Shown one piece after another: positions 35,164 through 43,908 of a stretch of DNA of 64,000 nucleotides. The notes beneath the pieces were generated by a model that saw only the letters and a list, made by a program, of their open reading frames with translations, was not told the DNA's origin and ran no database searches. The stretch covers positions 1 to 64,000 of the forward strand of contig URVC01000018.1 in assembly GCA_900551245.1 (NCBI GenBank), given 5' to 3'. This DNA comes from an uncultured bacterium. GTDB taxonomy: Bacteria; Verrucomicrobiota; Lentisphaeria; Victivallales; Victivallaceae. The number at the start of each line of letters is the position of its first letter. The first letter of the stretch is position 1. The translations under genes and the position numbers were made by a program.

Positions 35164-37086
35164 ATGTGCTTTTCTCCGTATTCTGATCTGATGCAGCACT
35201 ATTACGGCAGGATGGTGCGCGAGTGTGTCGAACGGCGGCGGAAGGAGCTCGCCGCGGTGGATTCCCGGGAGAAGGCGCTGGCCTATGTCCGGCTCGCCCG
35301 GGAGCGGATTTGCACCGCCTTCGGCCCGTTGCCGGAACGGCATGTTGCGGACGCCGTTGTCACCGGCGTGATCGAACGCGACGGCGTGCGGATGGAAAAA
35401 ATCCTCTTCGAATGCGCTCCCGGATTCCACATGACCGGCATCGTTTACCGGTCGGTTTCTCTGCGTACTCCGGCGCCCGGCGTGCTCGCTCTGCTCGGAC
35501 ACAACGACAACGGCAAGGTGGCATTGAACCAGCAGCAATGTTGTGTCGGGCTTGCCCGCAGAGGAGCGGTGGTGTTCACAATTGATCCCTTCGGGCAGGG
35601 GGAGCGAAAACAGTATTGGAATGATCCGTTGCGCACCGGCTGTGTCTGGGAGCACAACATGGCGGGCAAACAGCTTTCGCTCTGCGGCGAATTTTTCGGC
35701 GCCTGGCGGGTGGCTGATGCGATGGCGGCGCTCGATTATCTCGCTGCCCGGCCGGAGGTCGACCAGACGAAACTTGCGGTGACCGGCGCCTCCGGCGGCG
35801 GGACCCTTTCGAGCTATCTCTTTGCACTGGACGAACGGCTGAGCATGGCGGCGCCGGGCTGTTACATTACCACCTTCCGGCGGAATTTCGAAAATGAGCT
35901 GCCGACCGACGTCGAACAGATTCCGCCGGGGCTGTGGGCGGCGGGCGGCGACATGGCGGATTTCCTGATCGCCCGTGCGCCGAATCCGGCGCTGATTCTC
36001 GCGGTCGAGGATGACTTCTTCGATCCGCGCGGCGCGGCGGAGACGCTGGAGGAGGCGCGGCGCATCTACGCGCTTCTGGGGGCGGAACAGGAGGTCGAAC
36101 TTTTCGTCGGCGAGGGCGGCCACTGCCTCGGTCCGCAGCTGCGGAATGCGACGTATGAATTCTTCACCCGCCACTGGTTCGGGCGGGCGATCGGCGGGGA
36201 GGAGCCTTTCGAACCGCTCTCCGACGAGGAGATCGCCGTCACATCCGGCGGGCAGGTGACGGAGCTGCCGGGCGAGCTGTCGCTGCCGGACTATCTCGCC
36301 CGCCGGGCGGCGGAGCTGGCGAAGGAGCGTTCGCCGCAGGGGGTGCGGATTTCCGCCTTTCTGAAGGAGGCGCTGCAGGCGGAACCGGCGGTCGCGGCGC
36401 CGGAGTACCGGGTGCTGCGCGGCCGTACCGGGGAAGACGGGATCAGCTGTCTCGCGTTGCGGACCGAACCGGAGGCGGAGGCGTTTCTGCAGTTCCGCCG
36501 GAGCCTGGGGGCGTTTCACCTGCCGCCGGGGCGGGAGTGCACGCTCTATCTGCCGCACGTCGACGCGGAGGAGGAGCTGGACGCCGGAATTCCGGAGGAG
36601 GCGGAGTTCCCGGGGCCGCTTTTCGCGCTGGATGTGCGCGGCTCCGGGAAATCGGCGCCGCTGACCTGCGACCGGGGAACGGACTACTTCTACATGTATG
36701 GAAGCGACTACTTCTACGACGCGACCGGGCAGCTGCTCAACTCCTCCTATCTCGGGGGAAAGGTGCGGGATCTCTTCGGCGCGATCGCGTTGCTGCGTTC
36801 GGCCGGATATACGGAGATAACGCTCGCCGGGCGCGGCCTCGGCGGACTGGTTGCTGCTTATGCCGCCGGGATCGACTGTTCCGGAATCCGGCGCATCCGG
36901 CTGCGGAACGTGCCCCGCTCCTGGGGCGGGCTGATGCGGAAGGGGGAGTTTCTCTGGCCGCAGTCCCATCTGATTCCCGGGCTGCTTCGCGAATTCGATC
37001 TCGACGACCTCTACCGGTTGCTGGCGGAGCGGTGCGACTTCCGGCTCTCCGACCCGTGGGACGGCTTCTTCCAGTCGGCGGAGTGA
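35164..37086 (+). CDS. Tandem alpha/beta-hydrolase, acetyl-xylan-esterase-like
   Basis: Protein of 640 residues without a signal peptide. The first alpha/beta-hydrolase domain (about 75-345) has the nucleophile elbow GASGGG with Ser210, a likely Asp in AVEDDFFDP and a His in EGGHCLG, as in acetyl xylan esterase/cephalosporin deacetylase-like enzymes. The second domain (about 400-640) keeps the fold pattern but has GRGLGG with Leu559 where the serine should be, so it is probably inactive. Expected role is intracellular deacylation of imported oligosaccharides. It follows the amidohydrolase by 60 bp and is closed by a terminator. Confidence 0.78.
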   Translation: MCFSPYSDLMQHYYGRMVRECVERRRKELAAVDSREKALAYVRLARERICTAFGPLPERHVADAVVTGVIERDGVRMEKILFECAPGFHMTGIVYRSVSLRTPAPGVLALLGHNDNGKVALNQQQCCVGLARRGAVVFTIDPFGQGERKQYWNDPLRTGCVWEHNMAGKQLSLCGEFFGAWRVADAMAALDYLAARPEVDQTKLAVTGASGGGTLSSYLFALDERLSMAAPGCYITTFRRNFENELPTDVEQIPPGLWAAGGDMADFLIARAPNPALILAVEDDFFDPRGAAETLEEARRIYALLGAEQEVELFVGEGGHCLGPQLRNATYEFFTRHWFGRAIGGEEPFEPLSDEEIAVTSGGQVTELPGELSLPDYLARRAAELAKERSPQGVRISAFLKEALQAEPAVAAPEYRVLRGRTGEDGISCLALRTEPEAEAFLQFRRSLGAFHLPPGRECTLYLPHVDAEEELDAGIPEEAEFPGPLFALDVRGSGKSAPLTCDRGTDYFYMYGSDYFYDATGQLLNSSYLGGKVRDLFGAIALLRSAGYTEITLAGRGLGGLVAAYAAGIDCSGIRRIRLRNVPRSWGGLMRKGEFLWPQSHLIPGLLREFDLDDLYRLLAERCDFRLSDPWDGFFQSAE

Positions 37087-37131
37087 CCGGCTCCGGTCTG
37101 GTTACGGCATTGCAAAGTGCAGAAAATTGGA

Positions 37132-37170
37132 AACTTCCGCTGTTTCGATTTTGAGGCGGAAGTTTTTTTT
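37132..37170 (+). terminator. Rho-independent terminator after the esterase
   Basis: Stem AACTTCCGC (37132-37140) with GCGGAAGTT (37156-37164), 15-nt loop, and eight T from 37163 to 37170. It separates cassette 1 from the next regulator. Confidence 0.85.
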
Positions 37171-37190
37171 CTGTTTTTTTCATCCCGGTA

Positions 37191-37220
37191 TTGCTTTTTA
37201 AAACGGTTTATGGTATAATA
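37191..37220 (+). promoter_or_regulatory. Promoter of cassette 2
   Basis: TTGCTT (37191-37196), 18-bp spacer, perfect TATAAT (37215-37220), directly before the chimeric GntR regulator gene. The -35 hexamer is the same as in the promoter of cassette 3. Confidence 0.7.
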
Positions 37221-37228
37221 TTAATGTA

Positions 37229-37243
37229 ATACACCAATACACT
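37229..37243 (+). promoter_or_regulatory. Putative operator for the GntR/LacI chimera
   Basis: Two direct copies of AATACAC (37229-37235 and 37237-37243) one helical step apart sit at the expected transcription start, between the -10 and the ribosome binding site. This position suits repression by the first gene product. Confidence 0.35.
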
Positions 37244-37260
37244 TTGAGAGGGGGAAGGCG

Positions 37261-38382
37261 ATGAAACCATCCGTCATCATCAAGGACGGGCGGGAGGCGG
37301 CGTATCGGCAGGTGGCGCGGCAGCTCCGGAGCCGTCTGGGGGAGGGGAAACTTCTCCGTGAAGACGGGCGGTTGCCGAGCTTCCGGCAGTTGTCGGCGGA
37401 GTACGGGGTGAGCATCTGCGTGATCCAGCAGGCGATGCGGCTGCTGCGCGAGGAGGCGCTGATCGAAGTGCACCACGGCCGGAGCGGGCGGGTGGTCGCC
37501 GATGCTGCGGCGGAGGCGGGGATTCTCAAGCTCGGGCTGATTCACCCGTATGTTCCCGATGGTTCGTTCGGGCGCCAGGTGCCGTATGCGCTGCTCAGAT
37601 CGGTGGAGGAGCTGCACTGCAACGCGATGGTGACGGTGCGTTCCTCCGAGAGGGAACCGAAACGGGAGCGGGAAATTGCCGAGAATCTGCTCTACAATGG
37701 ATTTGACGGCATCATTCTTTCGCCGGAGGACACGTTTGCCAACGCCGCTTTTTTCGAGGAATTGTCGCAATCGATTCCGGTGATGCTGCTCGATCAGGCG
37801 ATTCCGGAGTGTTTCCTGCCGGCGGTGGTGACCGATTACGCCGACGGGGGCGACCGGATCGGGCGGGACCTCCGCCGCCGGGGGCGGAAACGGGCCTTGG
37901 TGCTGTTGAACGACCGCAGCAACTCCAGTATCCGGGATATGGTGCAGGCGCTGGCGCGCCACGTGGAGGTCGCGCCGCTGGAACTGCCGTTTTTCACTGC
38001 GGAAGAACAGGCAGACAATGACAGGTTGCGCTTGTGGGATGAGGTCTGCACCCGGCTTGCCGATGTGCTGCGCGGGGAGTCGGCGGATACGGTTTTTACC
38101 CCGTTTGACAGTGTTCTTGATACGTTCTACTGCCGCGAGATTCCGGAGGAGTTGCGGCGGGGGAGGCTTGGTGTGACGTTGCGCACCCGCGCCGGACGGT
38201 TTCACGCGCCGTCATATTACCGGATGGATCTGGTGGAGTGGCGCTGTTCCTTCCTCGATCTCTACCCGGTGGCGCTGGGGCGGTTGCTCAAGTGGCGTGC
38301 CTCCGGACGGCGCCCTTCCGGGACAAAAAAACTCAAGATCACATTCTATCGTGAATATCATAAGAACAACCACGATCAATGA
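37261..38382 (+). CDS. GntR-type DNA-binding domain fused to a LacI-type sensor, AraR-like regulator (cassette 2)
   Basis: Protein of 373 residues. The N-terminal winged helix (about 10-75) has AYRQVARQLRSRL, LPSFRQLSAEYGVS and a wing with VHHGRSGRVV, typical of GntR proteins. The remainder (about 85-350) is a periplasmic-binding-protein-like sensor with LGLIHPYVPDG and GFDGIILSPEDTF. This chimera is the architecture of AraR. AGGGGGAAGG serves as ribosome binding site. The esterase gene follows after 11 bp, so the regulator is the first gene of the operon and probably represses it until a sugar binds. Confidence 0.88.
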   Translation: MKPSVIIKDGREAAYRQVARQLRSRLGEGKLLREDGRLPSFRQLSAEYGVSICVIQQAMRLLREEALIEVHHGRSGRVVADAAAEAGILKLGLIHPYVPDGSFGRQVPYALLRSVEELHCNAMVTVRSSEREPKREREIAENLLYNGFDGIILSPEDTFANAAFFEELSQSIPVMLLDQAIPECFLPAVVTDYADGGDRIGRDLRRRGRKRALVLLNDRSNSSIRDMVQALARHVEVAPLELPFFTAEEQADNDRLRLWDEVCTRLADVLRGESADTVFTPFDSVLDTFYCREIPEELRRGRLGVTLRTRAGRFHAPSYYRMDLVEWRCSFLDLYPVALGRLLKWRASGRRPSGTKKLKITFYREYHKNNHDQ

Positions 38383-38393
38383 AAGGAGTTGCA

Positions 38394-40094
38394 ATGAAAC
38401 GGATTCGAATGGCCGGGCTGATGTTCCTGCTCGGAATGGCGCTGGCCGCAGGCGGGGCGGAGAAAGTACTCTTTACCGCGGATTTTCTGCGGCAGGTCAA
38501 GCCGACCTCCACCCGCACTGTGACGGAGGAGAACGGCGTGCAGGTGCTGACGATTCAGGCGAAGACGAAGGCGGGGAACAAGGTTTCGATTCCGCTGGAT
38601 CCCACGCTGCTTTCCGGGAAGAGTGTGGTGTTTTCCGCCGAAGTGGAGCAGGAGAATGTTTCCGCTCCACCGAAGCCGTGGAACGGCGTCAAGGTGATGC
38701 TTTCGCTCGTCTATGCCGACGGCAAACGCAACTACCCGCAGGCACCGAATGCGGTGGGGACGCTGCCGTGGCAGACCCGTTCGGCCCGCATCTCGCTGCC
38801 GCAGCTGAAAAGCGCGGCGTTTACGCTCGGCCTGGAACAGGTTTCCGGCACGGTACGGTTTCGCAACGTGCGGATTGTCGAGGTGGAGATGCCCGATTAT
38901 GAGAAACGTCTCGTCACCGGCACGGCCAACCGGAAGGATGCCGCGTACAAGCCCGGCGAGGAGATGGTGTTCTCCTTCCGGATTCTCAACGACGGAAAAC
39001 CGGAATCGGGGAAGCTCCGGATCGTTCGATCAAGCGATGACGGCCGGAAGGAGACCTTCGAGCGTGAGGTGAAAGCCGGAGAGACGTGTGAGGTGCGCGC
39101 CTCTCTGAATCAGCCCGGTTTTGTGATGGTCAAGGCGATGCTGCTCGATCCGTATGGAACCCCGGCGAAACGGCGCAACGGGCGCAACGTACAGTACGGA
39201 CTCGCCGGAGGCGTTGCGGCGGAAACCCTGAAACAGGGGGTGCCGGAGCCGGCCGATTTCGACGCCTACTGGAGCCGGGCGAAAGAACAGCTCGCCGCGA
39301 TACCGCTCCGGGAACTCGAACGCAAGGTGCTGAAGGAGACGGCCGTTTCGACCATTTACGACGTCAAGGTGGCCTGCGCGGGGAACCGGCCGGTTTCCGG
39401 ATATCTTTCGATTCCGAAGGGGGCGAAGCCCGGATCTCTGCCGTTGCGAATTTACTTCGACGGCTACGCGGTCCACAGTGCGCAGGTGCGGGAGTCGCCG
39501 AAGGCGATCTGTTTCTTCGTCAATGCACACGGCATTGAGAACAACCGCGAGGCGGCCTACTACACCGCGCTGGCGCGGGGAGAGCTCCGGGGATACGGGT
39601 TCCGAAACGAGGAGAATCAGAAGCCGGAGAGCTGTTACTTCAACAACATGATCCTGCGCGACCTGCGCGCGCTGGAGTACGCCCGGAGCCTGCCGGAGTG
39701 GAACCGGAAGGAGATTTATCTCATCGGCGGCAGCCAGGGGGCGTTTCAGACGGTGGCGGTGGCCGGTCTGTCGGAGGGCATCACCTCGTGTGACATCAGC
39801 ATCCCGTGGTTCTGCGACCTCGGCGGGGTGAAGATCGGCCGGGTGCGCGGCTGGCGGCCGGAGTACGCGCCGGGGCTGGGGTATTTCGACACGGTAAACT
39901 TCGCCCGGCGGGTCAAATGCCCGGTGAAGATCACCGCCGGCCTCTCCGACTGGGTCTGCCCGCCCTCGGGCGTCTGGGTGCTCTACAACAATCTGCCGGG
40001 ACCGGCCGAACTCACGATGCTGCAGGGGCTGGATCACGCGGTCTATCCGGGTTACAACCGTGCGAAGGCCGCCCGGACCACCCATCGGAAGTAA
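38394..40094 (+). CDS. Secreted acetyl xylan esterase-like alpha/beta-hydrolase (AXE1)
   Basis: Protein of 566 residues with a signal peptide (about 1-21, ending AAGGA). The N-terminal half is beta-rich: a CBM-like domain (about 25-170) and an Ig-like domain (about 175-275). The C-terminal alpha/beta hydrolase (about 285-560) of the AXE1/cephalosporin C deacetylase family contains VPEPADFDAYWSRAK, nucleophile elbow GGSQGA with Ser447, an Asp in GLSDWVCPPS and a His in LDHAVYPGY. It should deacetylate xylan-like polysaccharide outside the cytoplasm. The start was chosen at the ATG behind AAGGAG; an earlier ATG overlaps that site. Confidence 0.85.
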   Translation: MKRIRMAGLMFLLGMALAAGGAEKVLFTADFLRQVKPTSTRTVTEENGVQVLTIQAKTKAGNKVSIPLDPTLLSGKSVVFSAEVEQENVSAPPKPWNGVKVMLSLVYADGKRNYPQAPNAVGTLPWQTRSARISLPQLKSAAFTLGLEQVSGTVRFRNVRIVEVEMPDYEKRLVTGTANRKDAAYKPGEEMVFSFRILNDGKPESGKLRIVRSSDDGRKETFEREVKAGETCEVRASLNQPGFVMVKAMLLDPYGTPAKRRNGRNVQYGLAGGVAAETLKQGVPEPADFDAYWSRAKEQLAAIPLRELERKVLKETAVSTIYDVKVACAGNRPVSGYLSIPKGAKPGSLPLRIYFDGYAVHSAQVRESPKAICFFVNAHGIENNREAAYYTALARGELRGYGFRNEENQKPESCYFNNMILRDLRALEYARSLPEWNRKEIYLIGGSQGAFQTVAVAGLSEGITSCDISIPWFCDLGGVKIGRVRGWRPEYAPGLGYFDTVNFARRVKCPVKITAGLSDWVCPPSGVWVLYNNLPGPAELTMLQGLDHAVYPGYNRAKAARTTHRK

Positions 40095-40155
40095 GGAACG
40101 GATTCCGGGGCCGTCGTCCGGCGGTCCCGGAGCATAAAACAGGAGAACAGCGATC

Positions 40156-40932
40156 ATGCGGAAACATTCCCACTCATTCCCCGGAAAACGAACCGGTTCG
40201 CCATTTCGATTCACTCTTATTGAACTTCTTGTCGTTATAGCGATCATCGCGATTCTGGCGGCGATGCTGCTGCCGGCGTTGAATGCGGCGCGGGAGCGGG
40301 GGCGGCAGGCAACCTGTACCAATAATCTGAAACAGCTGGGGCTCGGGTTTGCCATGTACGCCGGAGACAACGGCGACCGGCTGCCGCCGATGGATTACGG
40401 CGCCGGCAAGCAGCCTTACTGGAATGCCACCATGCTGGGGCGGCGGCAGGATGGATCTTACGGCGCAGAGATCGGTCTGACAAGCAGCGCTTACATCCAG
40501 CTCAGTCTGCTGCGCTGTCCCTCCATGGCCGGGAATTTTCCGCTCGACGGTTCGGACTCATGGTATGTTGCCACCTCTCATTACGGGATCAATCAGAATA
40601 TCATACAACGGGCCACCGTCAATTCGCCGAGGCTCACTTCGATCAAGAATATTTCGAAAAAGTTCGGGCTGGTCGAATCGTGGATCGGCAGTTCCACCGG
40701 AATGGATGAGGCGAAGGGTTATTTTCGTATTACAGGGGGTACTGCACGCTTCGATTACAGCGACAGCGGGCAGGGATATCCGGCGGCACGGCATTCCGGA
40801 AGCTGTAATGTGCTTTCCCTCGGCGGGAACGTCTCCAGCTACAAGGTGTCCAATGTTCGCGATCCCGGGGCGTCCTATCCCTTCAATGTGCAGGATAGTG
40901 CCTGCTGGAACCTCCACTGGGTAGTGAAATAA
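40156..40932 (+). CDS. Prepilin-like protein, DUF1559/H-X9-DG type (cassette 2)
   Basis: Protein of 258 residues. The positively charged leader (1-18) is followed by the prepilin motif FTLIELLVVIAIIAIL (cleavage expected before F19) and a helix ending LLPALNAARERGRQATC, the standard DUF1559 continuation with CTNNLKQLGLGFAMYAGDN. The C-terminal part has RHSGSCNVLSLGGNV, where nine residues separate His from GG, a variant of H-X9-DG. An AGGAG sequence lies ten bases before the ATG. It sits between the secreted esterase and a GH5 enzyme in one operon. Confidence 0.9.
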   Translation: MRKHSHSFPGKRTGSPFRFTLIELLVVIAIIAILAAMLLPALNAARERGRQATCTNNLKQLGLGFAMYAGDNGDRLPPMDYGAGKQPYWNATMLGRRQDGSYGAEIGLTSSAYIQLSLLRCPSMAGNFPLDGSDSWYVATSHYGINQNIIQRATVNSPRLTSIKNISKKFGLVESWIGSSTGMDEAKGYFRITGGTARFDYSDSGQGYPAARHSGSCNVLSLGGNVSSYKVSNVRDPGASYPFNVQDSACWNLHWVVK

Positions 40933-41052
40933 GTCTGACTGTAGTGAAATCGGCAGAGATCCGTAACCGCCGATCGTTTTTGAGGACCGATCGGGAAGAC
41001 TATTTTATCGATGACTTTTATGGCTCATTTTATTCCGAAAAGGAAAAAGCTG

Positions 41053-42597
41053 ATGAAGAAACTGTTTTTATTGTTCGCATCTGCCGGAATGGTACTCCAC
41101 GGTGCACTGGTCAGCACCGATGAGGTGCTGTTTCGGGAGAATTTCGACTCGCCGGATTCATTGAAACGCTGGCAGGCCAGTGGAACCCGTCCGGAATTTC
41201 TTCCCGGCGGCGCTCCGGACGGCAAAGGGAATGCGGTCCGATTTGTTCGGCAGAAGGACGGCAATTCGAAGATCACACTGCCCCTTGACCCGAAAAAAAT
41301 CTCCGGCCTGATCTCGTTCGAGGGATATATCCGCGGCTCCGATTTGAGTGGAAAGGCCGATTATCTGGGGCCGAAATTCATGCTGACGGTCAAGGATGGA
41401 AAAAAGTACTACTACCCGGAACCAGTCAAAGGGTTCGGCAGTTACGGTTGGAAGAGGGTGCGGACGTTTTTCCAGATTCCGGAGAATTGCAGCAGCTTGA
41501 GCCTTACCATCGGGATCCAGGGCGGAAGGGGGATGTTTGAGGTGGCGCAGATCGAGATTCGCCGCGCCCGGGAGGGAAGTGACGAAGAGGCAGTACGCGA
41601 TGCCGTGCGGGCTGATACTTCCGACATGCCGCGCGGCCCGGTGGTGCCGGGCATGCGGACACAGTACCGCGGTGTGATGAGCGGGGATGATCTCTCCCCA
41701 GAGGCGTTCGCCGAACTCGGCCGCTGGAAGGTCAACCTGCTCCGCTATCAGATGCGCCCGGATTCCGAATTACGGAAAGCACTGACGACCGAGGAGGCCT
41801 ACCTGCGCTGGATCGACTCCGAGATCGCCCGGCTCGACAGGGAAATTCTGCCGCTGGCCCGCCAGTACAATATCAAACTCGCGCTCGATCTCCACTACGG
41901 CGGCAGAAAACTGACGCAGCTTCTCAGCAATGAGCTCACTCCCGACAGCACCAACCTTGTACTGCTGGAGAAAGCCTGGCGGAAACTTGCCGCGCACTAC
42001 CAGGGCAATGAGATGATCTACGGCTACGACCTGTTGAATGAACCCAAACCGGAGGATCCCACGAAGAATCCGTGGCCGGAAATGGCACAGCGTCTGGTCG
42101 ACGTGATCCGCGAAGTTGATCCCGATACGCCGATCATCGTCGAATGGTTTCTGACGCTGCCGTTCGCAGTTCGCGGCGAAAACATCATTTACTCGTTCCA
42201 TTTCTACAGTCCGATGGAGTTCACACACAATGGAGTCTCTTCGGTTCGCAGCGCCGCCAACTGGCGTTATCCCGGCGCCATCAACGGCGTCTGGTGGGAC
42301 AAGGAGCGGTTGCGAAACGAGTTTCGTCCCTACCTTGAATTTCAGAAGCGGCATGGAGTCCGTATTTTCGTCGGAGAATTCAGCGTGGTGGCGTGGGCGC
42401 CGGGCGGGGCTCAGTATCTGAAGGATTGTACCGAACTGTTTGACGAATACGGCTGGGACTGGACCTATCACGCATTCCGTGAATGGTCCGGCTGGAGCGT
42501 CGAGCACGCCGGGAAAAGCCGGAAAGACAACCGCCGGGTCGGCGACACCGACCGCAAACAGGTGCTGTTAAAGGCGTTTGAGAAGAACCGGAAGTAG
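41053..42597 (+). CDS. Secreted GH5-family cellulase-like glycoside hydrolase
   Basis: Protein of 514 residues with a signal peptide (MKKLFLLFASAGMVLHG). A CBM-like beta domain (about 20-185) precedes the GH5 TIM barrel (about 200-505). Catalytic residues are E330 in DLLNEPKPED (acid/base) and E442 in IFVGEFSVVAW (nucleophile); the RYQMRPD and DLHYGG motifs on early strands also fit GH5. It is expected to hydrolyse a beta-linked polysaccharide (glucan, mannan or xylan type). The start is the ATG of the signal peptide behind AGGAAAAAG. It ends cassette 2 and converges with the DUF445 gene; a short hairpin (42607-42621) occupies the gap. Confidence 0.88.
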   Translation: MKKLFLLFASAGMVLHGALVSTDEVLFRENFDSPDSLKRWQASGTRPEFLPGGAPDGKGNAVRFVRQKDGNSKITLPLDPKKISGLISFEGYIRGSDLSGKADYLGPKFMLTVKDGKKYYYPEPVKGFGSYGWKRVRTFFQIPENCSSLSLTIGIQGGRGMFEVAQIEIRRAREGSDEEAVRDAVRADTSDMPRGPVVPGMRTQYRGVMSGDDLSPEAFAELGRWKVNLLRYQMRPDSELRKALTTEEAYLRWIDSEIARLDREILPLARQYNIKLALDLHYGGRKLTQLLSNELTPDSTNLVLLEKAWRKLAAHYQGNEMIYGYDLLNEPKPEDPTKNPWPEMAQRLVDVIREVDPDTPIIVEWFLTLPFAVRGENIIYSFHFYSPMEFTHNGVSSVRSAANWRYPGAINGVWWDKERLRNEFRPYLEFQKRHGVRIFVGEFSVVAWAPGGAQYLKDCTELFDEYGWDWTYHAFREWSGWSVEHAGKSRKDNRRVGDTDRKQVLLKAFEKNRK

Positions 42598-42621
42598 TTC
42601 CATCCTCCGGGGAAGCCCCGG

Positions 42622-43893
42622 TCAGAGCGCCGTTGCGGCGAGCAACACCCCCGCGACGGCGCCGAGCACGTAGCCGAGCACCTGAATCGCCACGAGATGT
42701 TCGTCGGCAATCGCGAGGATCATCCGGTGGAATTCAGTCACATCCTGCGCCGCGACCGAGGCTTCAATCCGGTGCGGCAGATTGAGCCGGGCGATGAGGA
42801 CCGCTTTCCCTTCGCCGCGCAGATAGCTGCCGACCCCCTTGCGGAGCGCGGGCAGAACCTGATTGCGGAGCATCTCCCACAGTTCCGGAGAGCGGAGCGT
42901 CTGGTCGGCCAGCTCCGGGAGCTTCTCCTGCAGGTAGTCGTGCAGAATCTCCTCCAGCTTGGCGGAACCGCGGGTGAGCAGTTCCCGGAGATGCTCCTGC
43001 GCTTCCGGGCTGTGGAGGTAGTCCCGCACCCGCATCGTGAAGCGCAGCACCTCCTCGCGGATCAGCTCCTGTGTCGGTTCCTCCCCGAGTTTTTCGCTGA
43101 TCTGGCGCTCGATGTGATCCCAGTCGAGGTAGTCCACCAGCCCTGCGGCGAGGTCCGCCGGCACCAGAATGCGCGGCAGAAGACGGAGTTTTTCCCGCAG
43201 GTAGTCGCGCACGCCGCTGCGCAGATTGTCGCGCAGCAGTGACGCCAGTTCCGGAGAACGTTTCCGCAGTTCGTCGATGATGGCGGAGGCGAGTTTCTCC
43301 CGGTTTTCGGGTGCATTGAGGTATCCGGCGGCCACTTCGTCCCACAGCCGCCGGAGATTTTCCGTCGTCAGGTTGTCGCGCAGTCCGGCGCGCAGCGCCT
43401 CTTCGACATGCGGCGCGATGAATTCGGATATCCGCTCCGAATAGCGCTGCAGAAAGCGGGTGGCAACGTCGCGCAGACGAAGCAGCAGAGATTCATTTTC
43501 AAAGAGTTCCGTGGCGGCTTTCCCGATTTCCGTGGCGATTTCGTCCGGATCGATCAGGTTCCGGGGGATCTCCTCCCCGAGCACCCGCCCGATCCGATCC
43601 TTGTTGGCCGGGATCAGCCCCTGGCGCCAGATGCCCAGCGTCGCGTAGCGCAGCCAGTGGCGGTCGGTGCGCCGGTAGGGCTTGAAGAGCATCTCGATGG
43701 CGATGAAATTGGTGAGGTACCCGACCGCCGCGCCGGTGAGAATCGGCATCAGCCAGGCGGTCACCCAGCCGGGAGCGCTCCAGAGCCCCGCGTTGCGCAG
43801 CAGCGGCAGCGCGATCAGCAGCGGCAGCGTCGCCCAGCTCACCGGGCGGATGATCTGTTCCGCCGAGCGCAGAAGCCGGTCGCTCCCTTTCAT
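42622..43893 (-). CDS. DUF445 family membrane protein
   Basis: Protein of 423 residues. Two N-terminal transmembrane helices (about 18-36 and 42-62) include LTGAAVGYLTNFIAIEMLFKP, the diagnostic DUF445 motif (GYxTNxxAI). A long, charged helical region (about 75-385) and a C-terminal transmembrane helix (about 400-420) follow. Function unknown; family members are thought to be envelope-associated. GGAGG precedes the ATG. It is the last gene of a - strand operon that starts with a metallophosphoesterase. Confidence 0.88.
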   Translation of the reverse strand: MKGSDRLLRSAEQIIRPVSWATLPLLIALPLLRNAGLWSAPGWVTAWLMPILTGAAVGYLTNFIAIEMLFKPYRRTDRHWLRYATLGIWRQGLIPANKDRIGRVLGEEIPRNLIDPDEIATEIGKAATELFENESLLLRLRDVATRFLQRYSERISEFIAPHVEEALRAGLRDNLTTENLRRLWDEVAAGYLNAPENREKLASAIIDELRKRSPELASLLRDNLRSGVRDYLREKLRLLPRILVPADLAAGLVDYLDWDHIERQISEKLGEEPTQELIREEVLRFTMRVRDYLHSPEAQEHLRELLTRGSAKLEEILHDYLQEKLPELADQTLRSPELWEMLRNQVLPALRKGVGSYLRGEGKAVLIARLNLPHRIEASVAAQDVTEFHRMILAIADEHLVAIQVLGYVLGAVAGVLLAATAL

Positions 43894-43908
43894 CGTCCGC
43901 CTCCGGCG

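Noticed and set aside
40970..40994. Inverted repeat CCGATCG/CGATCGG before the GH5 gene as a terminator
   Set aside because: Seven-bp stem without a following T tract, and it lies inside what appears to be a continuous operon; it may be an RNA-processing or incidental hairpin.
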